From the NCBI GenBank assembly GCA_021847385.1, contig JAJZTV010000063.1, forward strand, positions 1-9,699: a stretch of 9,699 bases of DNA, read 5' to 3'. The position numbers and the translations under genes are program-made. Source of the DNA: Pseudomonadota bacterium (GTDB lineage Bacteria; Pseudomonadota; Gammaproteobacteria; Burkholderiales; Thiobacillaceae). The first letter of the stretch is position 1; the number at the start of each line of letters is the position of its first letter. Below are positions 1 to 6,561 of this stretch, in pieces. The notes beneath the pieces were generated by a model, which was not told the origin of the DNA, made no database searches, and saw only the letters and a program-made list of their open reading frames with translations.

Positions 1-1
1 G

Positions 2-946
2 GTGGTGGGGGCGCTGTGGGGGGCAGGGCTGGCGTTCGGTTTTTGGCTGCTGGCGGCATTGAGCCGGGTATGGCGGGCCCGTGGTTTCCTTCCGGCGACA
101 ACGCAACTGCTTCGAGCGCCCGAGGCGGCGGCCTGGCGTACGGTGCTGATGACGCTGAGTCTGTTGCTCGTGCTCGGTGGCGTGTTGGGGCATCTTTCCA
201 TCGACTACCATATCCTGGGCACCGACAAGGTCGGGCAGGATGTGTTCTATCTCTCGCTCAAGAGCATTCGTACCGGCCTGCTGATCGGCACGCTGACGAC
301 CTTGATCATGTTGCCCTTCGCCTTGTTCTTGGGCGTGGCGGCCGGCTATTACGGCGGCCGGGTGGACGATGTGATCCAGTTTGTCTACACGACCCTGAAT
401 TCCATTCCCGGCGTGCTGCTGATTGCGGCGGCGGTGCTGGTGGCCCAGGTCTATGTCGAGACGCATCCCGAGTTGTTCGATACCTCGGCGGCCCGCTCCG
501 ATCTGCGTCTGGTGTTTCTTTGCGGCATCCTCGGCGTGACCAGTTGGACCGGTCTGGCCCGTTTATTGCGCGCTGAGACGCTGAAGTTGCGCGAGTTGGA
601 ATACATCCAGGCGGCGCGTGCCTTCGGGGTCGCCAACCTGCGCATCTTGTCGCGCCACATCCTGCCTAACGTCGGCCATCTGGTGTTGATTACGGTGGTG
701 ATCGATTTCTCCGGCTTGGTGCTGGCCGAGGCAGTGTTGTCCTATGTCGGCGTCGGCGTCGATCCGACCATGGCGAGCTGGGGCAATATGATCAACGGTG
801 CCCGCTTGGAGCTGGCGCGCGAGCCCATGGTCTGGTGGCAGCTGGCGGCGGCCTTTCTGTTCATGTTCATACTGGTGTTATCGGCCAATCTGTTTGCCGA
901 TAGCGTGCGCGATGCCTTCGATCCGAGAGCGGGGGCGCGAGCGTGA
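2..946 (+). CDS. DppC/OppC-type ABC transporter permease, left edge open
   Basis: Inner-membrane permease of a peptide/nickel-class ABC importer; it would form the translocation channel with a DppB-type partner, presumably encoded just left of the window. About seven hydrophobic segments are visible (near residues 3-20, 47-65, 90-118, 135-150, 170-187, 224-250 and 278-300). The family hallmark HILGTDKVGQDV follows the second segment, and the cytoplasmic EAA coupling loop is at residues 200-223 (EYIQAARAFG...ILPN), which docks on the ATPase. It ends with the typical VRDAFDPR tail. The frame is open from base 2 with GTG codons at the very edge, so the true start may lie upstream; the 314 residues seen are near the usual length of about 300, with an N-terminal hydrophobic segment more than a minimal DppC. 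Its stop overlaps the ATPase start (GTGA, 943-946), so the two are translationally coupled. Substrate cannot be told from sequence. Confidence 0.9.
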   Translation: MVGALWGAGLAFGFWLLAALSRVWRARGFLPATTQLLRAPEAAAWRTVLMTLSLLLVLGGVLGHLSIDYHILGTDKVGQDVFYLSLKSIRTGLLIGTLTTLIMLPFALFLGVAAGYYGGRVDDVIQFVYTTLNSIPGVLLIAAAVLVAQVYVETHPELFDTSAARSDLRLVFLCGILGVTSWTGLARLLRAETLKLRELEYIQAARAFGVANLRILSRHILPNVGHLVLITVVIDFSGLVLAEAVLSYVGVGVDPTMASWGNMINGARLELAREPMVWWQLAAAFLFMFILVLSANLFADSVRDAFDPRAGARA

Positions 947-2901
947 ACGGCTTGGCCTTGCACGACCTGCGTGTGGAAATTGCGGCTGGCGAGCGTCGCT
1001 TGGTGCCGGTCGATGGCGTGTCCTTAGCCATCGGTCCGCGCGAATGCGTGGCCTTGCTGGGGGAATCGGGTTGCGGCAAGTCGCTCACTGCCTTGGCCTT
1101 GATGCGTTTGTTGCCGGAGGGCTTGGCCATCACCGGCGGCGAGGCCAATTTGAACGGGACCGATCTGTTTGCCTTGCCTGAACGCGCGATGCAGCGGGTG
1201 CGCGGCGGCCGGCTAGCCATGATTTTCCAAGAGCCGATGTTGAGTCTGAACCCGGTGTTGACCATCGCCCAGCAGATCGCCGAGGCCTTGTTGGTACATC
1301 GGAGTTTAAAGGGCGCCGTGGCCGAAGCAGAGGTCCGGCGTTTGTTACTTGCCGTCGGCCTGCCGGTCGATCTGGCCGCGAGTTATCCCTTCCAGCTTTC
1401 CGGCGGTCAGCGCCAACGCGCATTGATCGCCACCATGCTGGCCGGCGAGCCGCAGCTCTTGATCGCGGACGAGCCCACGACGGCATTGGACGTGACCGTG
1501 CAGGCGCAGATCCTGCGTTTGCTCAAACAGTTGCAGGTGGAGCAGGGTATGAGCTTGTTGCTCATTACCCACGACCTCGACGTTGCGCGGGATATGGCCG
1601 ACCGGGTGGCCATCATGTATGCCGGCGAAGTGGTCGAGTGGGCGGCACGCGAGGTGTTGTATGACCAACCCTTCCACCCCTATACGCAGAAGCTGTTCAG
1701 CGTATTGCCTTCGACCCGGCGGCGTGGCGAGCGCTTGGACCATATCCCAGGTAACGTGCCACCGCTCGGTACGGCCTTTCCCGGTTGTCGTTTCCAAGAA
1801 CGCTGTGCGCAGGCATGGGACCGCTGCCGCCACGAGATCCCGGCTCTCTATGAGCTGCGGCCGGGGCATCGCGTGCGTTGCCATTTGGCGGTTGAAGCCC
1901 GGCCTGGTTTACCCCGGCCGGACCTGCCGCGGTCCAGCGAGGTCGAGCCGCCTTCGGATCAGCCGGCTTTGCTACAAGTGCAAGACCTTGCCGTGCATTT
2001 CCCCATTCGCAAGGGCTTGTTCCGCAGAACCGTCGGCGCAGTCAAGGCGGTCGATGGCGTCTCGTTCGAGATCCGGGCCGGCGAGACCTTGGCCTTGGTC
2101 GGTGAGTCGGGCTGCGGCAAAAGCACCTTGGCACGCGGTATATTGCGGCTGATCGAGCCGACGGCCGGGTGCGTACGGCTGGCCGGCACGGAGATCGGCC
2201 GCTTGGACGGCGAGGCCTTGCGGCGCAAGCGGGCCGAAATGCAGATCGTGTTCCAAGACCCCTTTGCTTCGCTCAATCCGCGCATGCGGGTGGGCGAGGT
2301 CCTGGCCGAGGGCATGCAAGCCCTTAGGCCGGAACTGGGGCGGTCGGAACGCAAGGCCTTGGTCGTTCGTTTGCTTGAACAAGTCGGCTTGGACGCGAGC
2401 GCGGCCTTGCGTTACCCGCACGCCTTTTCCGGTGGCCAGCGCCAGCGTATCGCCATTGCGCGGGCGTTGGCCGTGGAACCCCAGTTGCTGATCTGCGACG
2501 AGCCGACGAGCGCCCTGGATGTCTCGGTTCAGGCCCAGATCCTGAATTTGTTGAAGGATCTGCAGCGCGAGCATGGCTTGGCCTATTTGTTCATCAGCCA
2601 CAACCTTTCCGTCGTGGCCTATCTCGCCCATCGGGTGGCGGTGATGTATCGCGGCCGCATCGTCGAAGAGGGTGACGCGCCAAGTATCTTGGGGCAGCCG
2701 CTGCATCCTTACACCCGCCTATTGCTGGCATCGGCGCCGGGGCAAGGCTTGCCGCAGACCGCCGTCTTCTCGGAAAAATCGGCTCAGCTTGGCTGCCCGT
2801 TCGCGCCACGTTGTGGCGATGCGCGGCCTATCTGTGCTGAACGGGATCCCCCATTGGGCGCGTGGCAAGGCCGGCGCGTAGCCTGCCATTTGTACGGCTA
2901 A
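943..2901 (+). CDS. Peptide/nickel-class ABC importer ATPase, two fused nucleotide-binding domains
   Basis: Energises the upstream permease by ATP hydrolysis on the cytoplasmic face. It is a DppD-DppF style fusion (compare YejF or GsiA). Domain 1: Walker A GESGCGKS at 40-47, signature LSGGQRQR at 152-159, Walker B ending D176-E177, switch His210. Domain 2: Walker A GESGCGKST at 387-395, signature FSGGQRQR at 495-502, Walker B ending D519-E520, switch His553. Both halves therefore look catalytically intact. Each is followed by the oligopeptide-transporter C-terminal region (HPYT motif, about 245 and 588) with four cysteines: C282, C288, C295, C313 and C618, C624, C631, C648. A Pro-rich linker lies near 316-341. 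At 652 residues it is longer than E. coli YejF (529) and near GsiA (623). The start is GTG at 943, overlapping the permease stop, with a G-rich stretch (931-935) as a weak ribosome site. The stop at 2899-2901 overlaps the convergent mltD end. Confidence 0.93.
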   Translation: MNGLALHDLRVEIAAGERRLVPVDGVSLAIGPRECVALLGESGCGKSLTALALMRLLPEGLAITGGEANLNGTDLFALPERAMQRVRGGRLAMIFQEPMLSLNPVLTIAQQIAEALLVHRSLKGAVAEAEVRRLLLAVGLPVDLAASYPFQLSGGQRQRALIATMLAGEPQLLIADEPTTALDVTVQAQILRLLKQLQVEQGMSLLLITHDLDVARDMADRVAIMYAGEVVEWAAREVLYDQPFHPYTQKLFSVLPSTRRRGERLDHIPGNVPPLGTAFPGCRFQERCAQAWDRCRHEIPALYELRPGHRVRCHLAVEARPGLPRPDLPRSSEVEPPSDQPALLQVQDLAVHFPIRKGLFRRTVGAVKAVDGVSFEIRAGETLALVGESGCGKSTLARGILRLIEPTAGCVRLAGTEIGRLDGEALRRKRAEMQIVFQDPFASLNPRMRVGEVLAEGMQALRPELGRSERKALVVRLLEQVGLDASAALRYPHAFSGGQRQRIAIARALAVEPQLLICDEPTSALDVSVQAQILNLLKDLQREHGLAYLFISHNLSVVAYLAHRVAVMYRGRIVEEGDAPSILGQPLHPYTRLLLASAPGQGLPQTAVFSEKSAQLGCPFAPRCGDARPICAERDPPLGAWQGRRVACHLYG

Positions 2902-4316
2902 CTGCTGGCCGGGATGGTGAGCTTGGTGCCGGGCCGCAACGGTTCGGTCGTCGCCTGGTTGATGTGGCGAATCTCGGAAACCTTCACATTGTAGCGTTTG
3001 GCGAGGCGCTTCAAGGTGTCGCCCTTGCGTACGGTGTGCGTGCGTTGGCGTGCGTGTTTGCTGGGCTTGGCGCTTGTTGCGCTGTGCTTGACCTCGGCGT
3101 GCTTGACCTCGGCAGAATGCGCTGCTGGAGTGGGATTGGGGGGTGACGCCTCGACCTTGGTTTGGCCTGGTCTGCTGCTGGGTGCCGGCACGACCAGGGT
3201 CTGCGTATTGGCGACCTTGCCGCGCCACAACTTGATCGGATTGTGTTCCTTGAGCCAAGCCAAAGACACGCCAAACTTGGCCGCGATCGTGCTCGCTAGC
3301 TCGCCGCGTTTGGCTTGGTATTCCTGGAGCAGATTGCGGTTGCCCAGGCGTTGCAGGTTGTAGTGGAAGGTCTCGACCTTGTCGGCTGGCAACAGCAGCA
3401 CCCCCGGGGTGTCGCTATGAATGACCTTGCGCCGGTAGCCGGGGTTCAGCGAAAGAAAGTTGTCCAGGTCCATTTCGGCCAGTTTGGCGGCATGGCGTGC
3501 CTCCATCGGGCGATTGAGGGAAACCTGCATGAAATAGGGCTCGTTGGCGATGCTTTCCAATGCGATACCGAATTGTTCGGGCTGTCGGATGATGTTTCGG
3601 ACGGCGAGCAATTTAGGCACGTAATGCTTGGTCTCAGTCGGCAGGTTCAGGCTGGCGAAATCGGTGTCGAGGCCTTTGGCTTTGTTGCGGGCGATCGCGC
3701 GGGCGACGCAGCCTTCGCCACAGTTGTATGCGGCCAGGGCCAGCTGCCAATCGTTGAACATGTCGTGCAGCTGTTGCAGGTAATCGAGCGCGGCGTCGGT
3801 GGCCGCGAGGATATCTTTGCGGCCGTCATACCAGGGGTTTTGTTGCAGACCATAGATGCGGCCGGTAGAGGGGATGAACTGCCAGATACCGGAGGCCTTT
3901 TGCGGTGACTCAGCCAAGGGGTTGTAGGCGGATTCGATCATCGGCAGCAAGGCGATTTCCATCGGCATACCGCGTTTTTCGACTTCTTCCACGATATGGA
4001 ACAGATAGAGCCGGCTTCTCTCCACGGCACGTGCGAGATAGCCGGGCCGGTCGGCATACCAGGACTCATGGGTATGCACGAGTTCGGGGCTGGTATCGGC
4101 CAAGTTGAAACCGGCGCGAATGCGCTCCCACAGATCGACACGGCTGCCAGGTTCGTTGAGGCTGGAGGGGTGTGCCAGCGAGTAGCTGATCTTCAGGCCT
4201 GGCGCGGCCGTCGTTGGCTGTTTTAGGTCGCCAGCCTGTCCGGTTTGCGGCAAGGTAAGGCCAATCGCGAGCAGGCCGGAGGCGAGAAAATGGCGGATTG
4301 CTGCTTTTGTTAGCAT
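2898..4316 (-). CDS. mltD: Membrane-bound lytic murein transglycosylase D (periplasmic, LysM-containing)
   Basis: Cleaves the MurNAc-GlcNAc bond of peptidoglycan in the periplasm, forming 1,6-anhydro ends. From ATG 4316 the protein has 472 residues (E. coli MltD 452). Residues 1-28 are a signal peptide with a hydrophobic core and a likely cleavage after GQA. There is no lipobox cysteine, so unlike the E. coli lipoprotein it should be soluble or bound through LysM. The family 1 transglycosylase domain spans about 100-260: catalytic Glu128 in PMIESAYNP, then GIWQFIPSTGRIYGL and AAYNCGEG. A degenerate LysM-like segment follows, then a Lys/His/Ser/Ala linker with a tandem repeat, then a clear C-terminal LysM (HTVRKGDTLKRLAKRYNV ... 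LTIPASS). The open frame extends upstream to 4403, but that 29-residue extension would bury the signal peptide, so I reject it. No good ribosome site lies next to 4316; an AAGGAG lies about 30 nt upstream. Confidence 0.93.
   Translation of the reverse strand: MLTKAAIRHFLASGLLAIGLTLPQTGQAGDLKQPTTAAPGLKISYSLAHPSSLNEPGSRVDLWERIRAGFNLADTSPELVHTHESWYADRPGYLARAVERSRLYLFHIVEEVEKRGMPMEIALLPMIESAYNPLAESPQKASGIWQFIPSTGRIYGLQQNPWYDGRKDILAATDAALDYLQQLHDMFNDWQLALAAYNCGEGCVARAIARNKAKGLDTDFASLNLPTETKHYVPKLLAVRNIIRQPEQFGIALESIANEPYFMQVSLNRPMEARHAAKLAEMDLDNFLSLNPGYRRKVIHSDTPGVLLLPADKVETFHYNLQRLGNRNLLQEYQAKRGELASTIAAKFGVSLAWLKEHNPIKLWRGKVANTQTLVVPAPSSRPGQTKVEASPPNPTPAAHSAEVKHAEVKHSATSAKPSKHARQRTHTVRKGDTLKRLAKRYNVKVSEIRHINQATTEPLRPGTKLTIPASS
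3084..3113 (-). repeat. Perfect 15-bp tandem duplication in the mltD linker
   Basis: The plus-strand unit gtgcttgacctcggc occurs twice back to back (3084-3098 and 3099-3113) without mismatch. It is 15 bp, so it keeps the frame and gives the repeated residues AEVKH-AEVKH in the linker between the two LysM-type segments. It looks like a slippage product in a spacer that tolerates length change. Confidence 0.9.
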
Positions 4317-4359
4317 TGGTTCAACATCAAGCCTTGCAGGCCATCTCCTTAAATTCGAG

Positions 4360-4389
4360 ATTATCGTTGAATTCGGATGTGTGCCACAA
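4360..4389 (-). promoter_or_regulatory. Candidate sigma-70-type promoter for mltD
   Basis: On the minus strand TTGTGG (4389-4384) and GATAAT (4365-4360) are separated by 18 nt. The -10 matches the consensus at five of six positions, the -35 at only three. Transcription would start near 4353, leaving a leader of about 37 nt before the mltD ATG. The only support is the motif match and its place in the 125-bp gloB-mltD gap. Confidence 0.25.
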
Positions 4390-4424
4390 ACCGATGGTTG
4401 CATCGCATTCTTAATTTGGTCCAG

Positions 4425-4452
4425 AAAAACAGACGCCTAATCTATTGTCTGT
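4425..4452 (-). terminator. Weak intrinsic terminator-like hairpin after gloB
   Basis: Reading the minus strand, ACAGAC (4452-4447) can pair with GTCTGT (4434-4429) around a 12-nt loop, and a run of five T (4429-4425) follows immediately. The stem covers the last gloB codons and flanks its stop. Six base pairs and a large loop make it weak; it might only partly separate gloB from mltD transcription. Confidence 0.3.
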
Positions 4453-5212
4453 AATGGTTTTTCATCTCTCGTACAACAGCGAATACCTCAACGGGTGTAT
4501 TGAGTGGGCGCTGGGCATAAGTCTCCGCGGCTTGGCGTATGGCAGGCTCATGACAGCGGAGAAAGGGGTTGGCGGCGTGTTCCAGGGCGATGCTGCTAGG
4601 GAGGGTGGGCAAGCCCTGTGATCGTTTTTCTCGTGCTTGTCGGTCGCGCTCACCGAGTCGGGGATTGCCCGGCTCGATGCTGAGCGCGAAGGCGACGTTG
4701 CCAAGCGTGTATTCGTGCGCGCAGTAGACTTGGGTCGCGTCGGGTAGCGCGGCCAGCCGTTGCAGGGAATCATACATTTGCGCTGGCGTGCCCTCGAAGA
4801 GGCGGCCGCAACCGCAGGCAAACAGGGTGTCGCCGCAAAACAGCAGGCCATGGCCGTGGTATGCGATATGACCGCGTGTATGCCCTGGCACCGACATCAC
4901 GCAAAACTCGGCGTCGATGGCAGGGATCAGCACGCGATCGCCCTCATCGACTCGCTGGCTGACGTGGGCGATGGTTTCCTGCGCGGGACCGTAGACCGGC
5001 ACCGGGTAGTGATCGAGCAAGCCGGCGATGCCATCGACGTGGTCGCCATGATGGTGGGTGACGAGTATCGCGCTCAACTGCAGCTCGTGTTGCTGCATCC
5101 ACGATAGAATGGGGGCCGCTTCGCCCGGGTCGACAACTGCGCAATGGCCGTCGCCGACGATGGCCCAGATGTAGTTATCTTCCAGGGCGGGAATGGCCTC
5201 GATGCGTAGCAT
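4442..5212 (-). CDS. gloB: Hydroxyacylglutathione hydrolase (glyoxalase II)
   Basis: Cytoplasmic metallo-beta-lactamase-fold enzyme that hydrolyses S-lactoylglutathione to lactate and glutathione, the second step of methylglyoxal detoxification. Starting at ATG 5212 it has 256 residues, near the usual 250-260, and begins MLRIEAIPALEDNYIW as the family normally does. All metal ligands of the binuclear site are visible: THHHGDH at 52-58 (H53, H55, D57, H58), H111 in PGHTRGH, D128 in FCGDTLFACGCGR and H166 in YCAHEYT. The C-terminal glutathione-binding region ends KNHYRQ. An in-frame ATG at 5248 would add 12 residues and almost abut the divergent methyltransferase start; the family N-terminus argues against it. 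No strong ribosome site precedes 5212. It is upstream of mltD on the same strand, as in E. coli. Confidence 0.95.
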   Translation of the reverse strand: MLRIEAIPALEDNYIWAIVGDGHCAVVDPGEAAPILSWMQQHELQLSAILVTHHHGDHVDGIAGLLDHYPVPVYGPAQETIAHVSQRVDEGDRVLIPAIDAEFCVMSVPGHTRGHIAYHGHGLLFCGDTLFACGCGRLFEGTPAQMYDSLQRLAALPDATQVYCAHEYTLGNVAFALSIEPGNPRLGERDRQAREKRSQGLPTLPSSIALEHAANPFLRCHEPAIRQAAETYAQRPLNTPVEVFAVVREMKNHYRQ

Positions 5213-5250
5213 GCCGGCATTTTCATGAGTAAGCAGGAATAACGTCAACC

Positions 5251-5964
5251 ATGCAGGATTGGTTCGAAAGCGAGCAGGGGAGCTATGTCCTGGACAAGGA
5301 GCGCGCCTGGTTCGATCAGGCGTGTGCCGATATCTTCGGCTTCAATGCGATGCAGGCGGGCATGTGCTGGGTCGACCTGTTGCAGGCGAATCGCATGCCG
5401 AATCGGTATTGCGCGGATCAAGCCGACGGGCAACTGCGCTGCCATCCTGAGGCCTCGCCGCTGGCTAGCCAGAGCCTGGATTTGCTCGCCTTGCCGCATG
5501 TCCTCGAATTCAGCGCTTACCCGCATCAAGTCTTGCGCGAGGCGGAGCGGATATTGCGGCCGGAGGGGCATTTGTTGATTGCCGGGTTTAATCCTTTGAG
5601 TCTATGGGGCTTACGCCGACTGCTATGGCGCGGACGCGGCGGTTATCCGTGGCATGGCCGTTTCTTGCATTTGAGCCGGCTGAAGGATTGGCTGGCCCTG
5701 CTGGGCTTCGAGCTGCAGGCAGGGCGCATGATTTGCTATGCGCCGCCCTTGAGGCAGGCGAAGTGGTTGCGCCGTTTTGCCTGTCTGGAAGCGGCCGGTG
5801 ATCGCTGGTGGGCGTTGGGCGGCGGTGTCTATCTCTTGCATGCGATCAAGCGCACACCGGGGATGCGTTTGATGACACCGAAATGGCACGAAGTATGGCG
5901 GCCGGGTGCGAGTATCGTGCGGCCGGTTCCGAAAACGACATTGCATCGAGGTAGTGATGACTGA
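5251..5964 (+). CDS. YafS-like SAM-dependent methyltransferase-family protein
   Basis: A 237-residue protein of the class I methyltransferase family found beside gloB in many proteobacteria (YafS in E. coli). The C-terminal half of the fold is well preserved: SLDLLALPHVLEFSAYPHQ, then EAERILRPEGHLLIAGFNP at 97-115, followed by the characteristic LSLWGLRRL. The usual glycine-rich SAM-binding motif expected near residues 35-55 is not recognisable (GFNAMQAGMCWVDLLQAN stands there), so activity is uncertain. The start at ATG 5251 is preceded by AGGA at 5235-5238, a rather distant ribosome site. It is divergent from gloB across 38 bp, and its stop overlaps rnhA by 8 nt, making it the probable first gene of the rnhA-dnaQ operon. 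No substrate is known to me for this family. Confidence 0.8.
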   Translation: MQDWFESEQGSYVLDKERAWFDQACADIFGFNAMQAGMCWVDLLQANRMPNRYCADQADGQLRCHPEASPLASQSLDLLALPHVLEFSAYPHQVLREAERILRPEGHLLIAGFNPLSLWGLRRLLWRGRGGYPWHGRFLHLSRLKDWLALLGFELQAGRMICYAPPLRQAKWLRRFACLEAAGDRWWALGGGVYLLHAIKRTPGMRLMTPKWHEVWRPGASIVRPVPKTTLHRGSDD

Positions 5965-6418
5965 ACGGCTAGACGGGGTGGTCGATGTCTACACCGATGG
6001 CGCGTGCAAAGGCAATCCCGGTCCCGGCGGGTGGGGGGCCTTGCTGCGCTTTGGCGATCACGAGAAGGAATTGTTCGGCGGTGAGCCCAATACGACCAAC
6101 AACCGGATGGAACTAACCGCGGTGATCGAAGCCTTGCGCGTACTCAAGCGAACCTGCAAAGTGCGGGTGCACACCGATTCGCAATATGTCCAGAAAGGCA
6201 TCTCCGAGTGGCTGGCGAATTGGCGGCGGCGCGGCTGGCGCACCAGCGACGGCAAACCGGTGAAGAATCAGGATCTGTGGCAGGCCTTGGATGAGTTGGC
6301 CGGCGGGCACGCAATCGAATGGCGCTGGGTGAAGGGGCATGCCGGGCACCCGGAAAACGAACGAGCCGATGCCTTGGCAAATATAGGTGCCGGCCAAGTA
6401 TCGGGGGTAAACCGATGA
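5957..6418 (+). CDS. rnhA: Ribonuclease HI
   Basis: Cytoplasmic endonuclease that cuts the RNA strand of RNA-DNA hybrids, removing primers and R-loops. It has 153 residues (E. coli 155). The four catalytic acids are D14 (in YTDGACKGNPGPGGWG), E52 (NNRMEL), D74 (HTDSQYV) and D138, with the flexible-loop His at H128 (KGHAGH); each is offset by four from E. coli numbering, so the site is complete. The basic protrusion WRRRGWRTSDGKPVKNQDLW is present. The ATG at 5957 is chosen over an in-frame ATG at 5906 because GAGG at 5948-5951 lies 5 nt before it and the family N-terminus fits. It overlaps the methyltransferase by 8 nt and its TGA overlaps the next ORF's ATG (6415-6418). In E. coli rnhA and dnaQ are divergent; here they run the same way. 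Confidence 0.96.
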   Translation: MTERLDGVVDVYTDGACKGNPGPGGWGALLRFGDHEKELFGGEPNTTNNRMELTAVIEALRVLKRTCKVRVHTDSQYVQKGISEWLANWRRRGWRTSDGKPVKNQDLWQALDELAGGHAIEWRWVKGHAGHPENERADALANIGAGQVSGVNR

Positions 6419-6561
6419 GCACAGGGGCTTGTGTGAGTTTCGGCGAGGCCCATATGCGCGAAGCGCATGTGAAGCCCACGATTGCGGGCGGCCGGAGCCC
6501 AAACGAGCGAGTCGATTCCCTGGCCAACCGAGGCGTGGCGAAAGGAATAGGGGTGGCGTAA
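6415..6561 (+). CDS. Possible 48-residue small protein with an RNase HI-like C-terminal tail
   Basis: An open frame that exactly fills the gap between rnhA and dnaQ. Its ATG overlaps the rnhA stop (ATGA) and its TAA overlaps the dnaQ start (TAATG). A GGGGGT stretch (6403-6408) lies 6 nt before the ATG, one base from GGAGGT. The product starts MSTGACVSFGEAHMREAHVK and ends with PNERVDSLANRGVAKGIGVA. The segment PNERVDSLANRG matches the rnhA C-terminus (ENERADALANIG) at 8 of 12 positions; at DNA level 6501-6533 matches 6355-6387 at 25 of 33. It lacks any catalytic acid array, so it cannot be an RNase H by itself. It may be a small coupled gene, a relic of a partial rnhA duplication, or a piece of an interspersed repeat that happens to be open. 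I do not recognise a function. Confidence 0.4.
   Translation: MSTGACVSFGEAHMREAHVKPTIAGGRSPNERVDSLANRGVAKGIGVA
6451..6471. repeat. Inverted repeat with GCGAAGC mini-hairpin in the rnhA-dnaQ gap
   Basis: CATATGCGC (6451-6459), a GAA loop (6460-6462) and GCGCATGTG (6463-6471) form a nine-pair stem with one G-T wobble. The apex GCGAAGC is known to fold as an unusually stable DNA mini-hairpin. There is no T-run after it, so it is not an intrinsic terminator. It could slow read-through, stabilise an mRNA end or be part of a dispersed palindromic repeat. Confidence 0.7.

Noticed and set aside
1972..2706. Long open frame on the minus strand opposite the second ATPase domain
   Set aside because: It is the mirror of a strongly conserved ABC ATPase, has no recognisable family features and no ribosome site; high GC makes such shadows common.
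4317..4403. 29-residue N-terminal extension of MltD
   Set aside because: It would place the signal peptide internally; ATG 4316 gives a regular signal sequence.
6429..6560. 44-residue N-terminal extension of DnaQ in frame
   Set aside because: The family begins at MRKVVLDTET (6561), which has its own ribosome site, and the Arg/Pro/Gly-rich extension matches nothing in DnaQ. The 48-codon frame covers the same DNA better.
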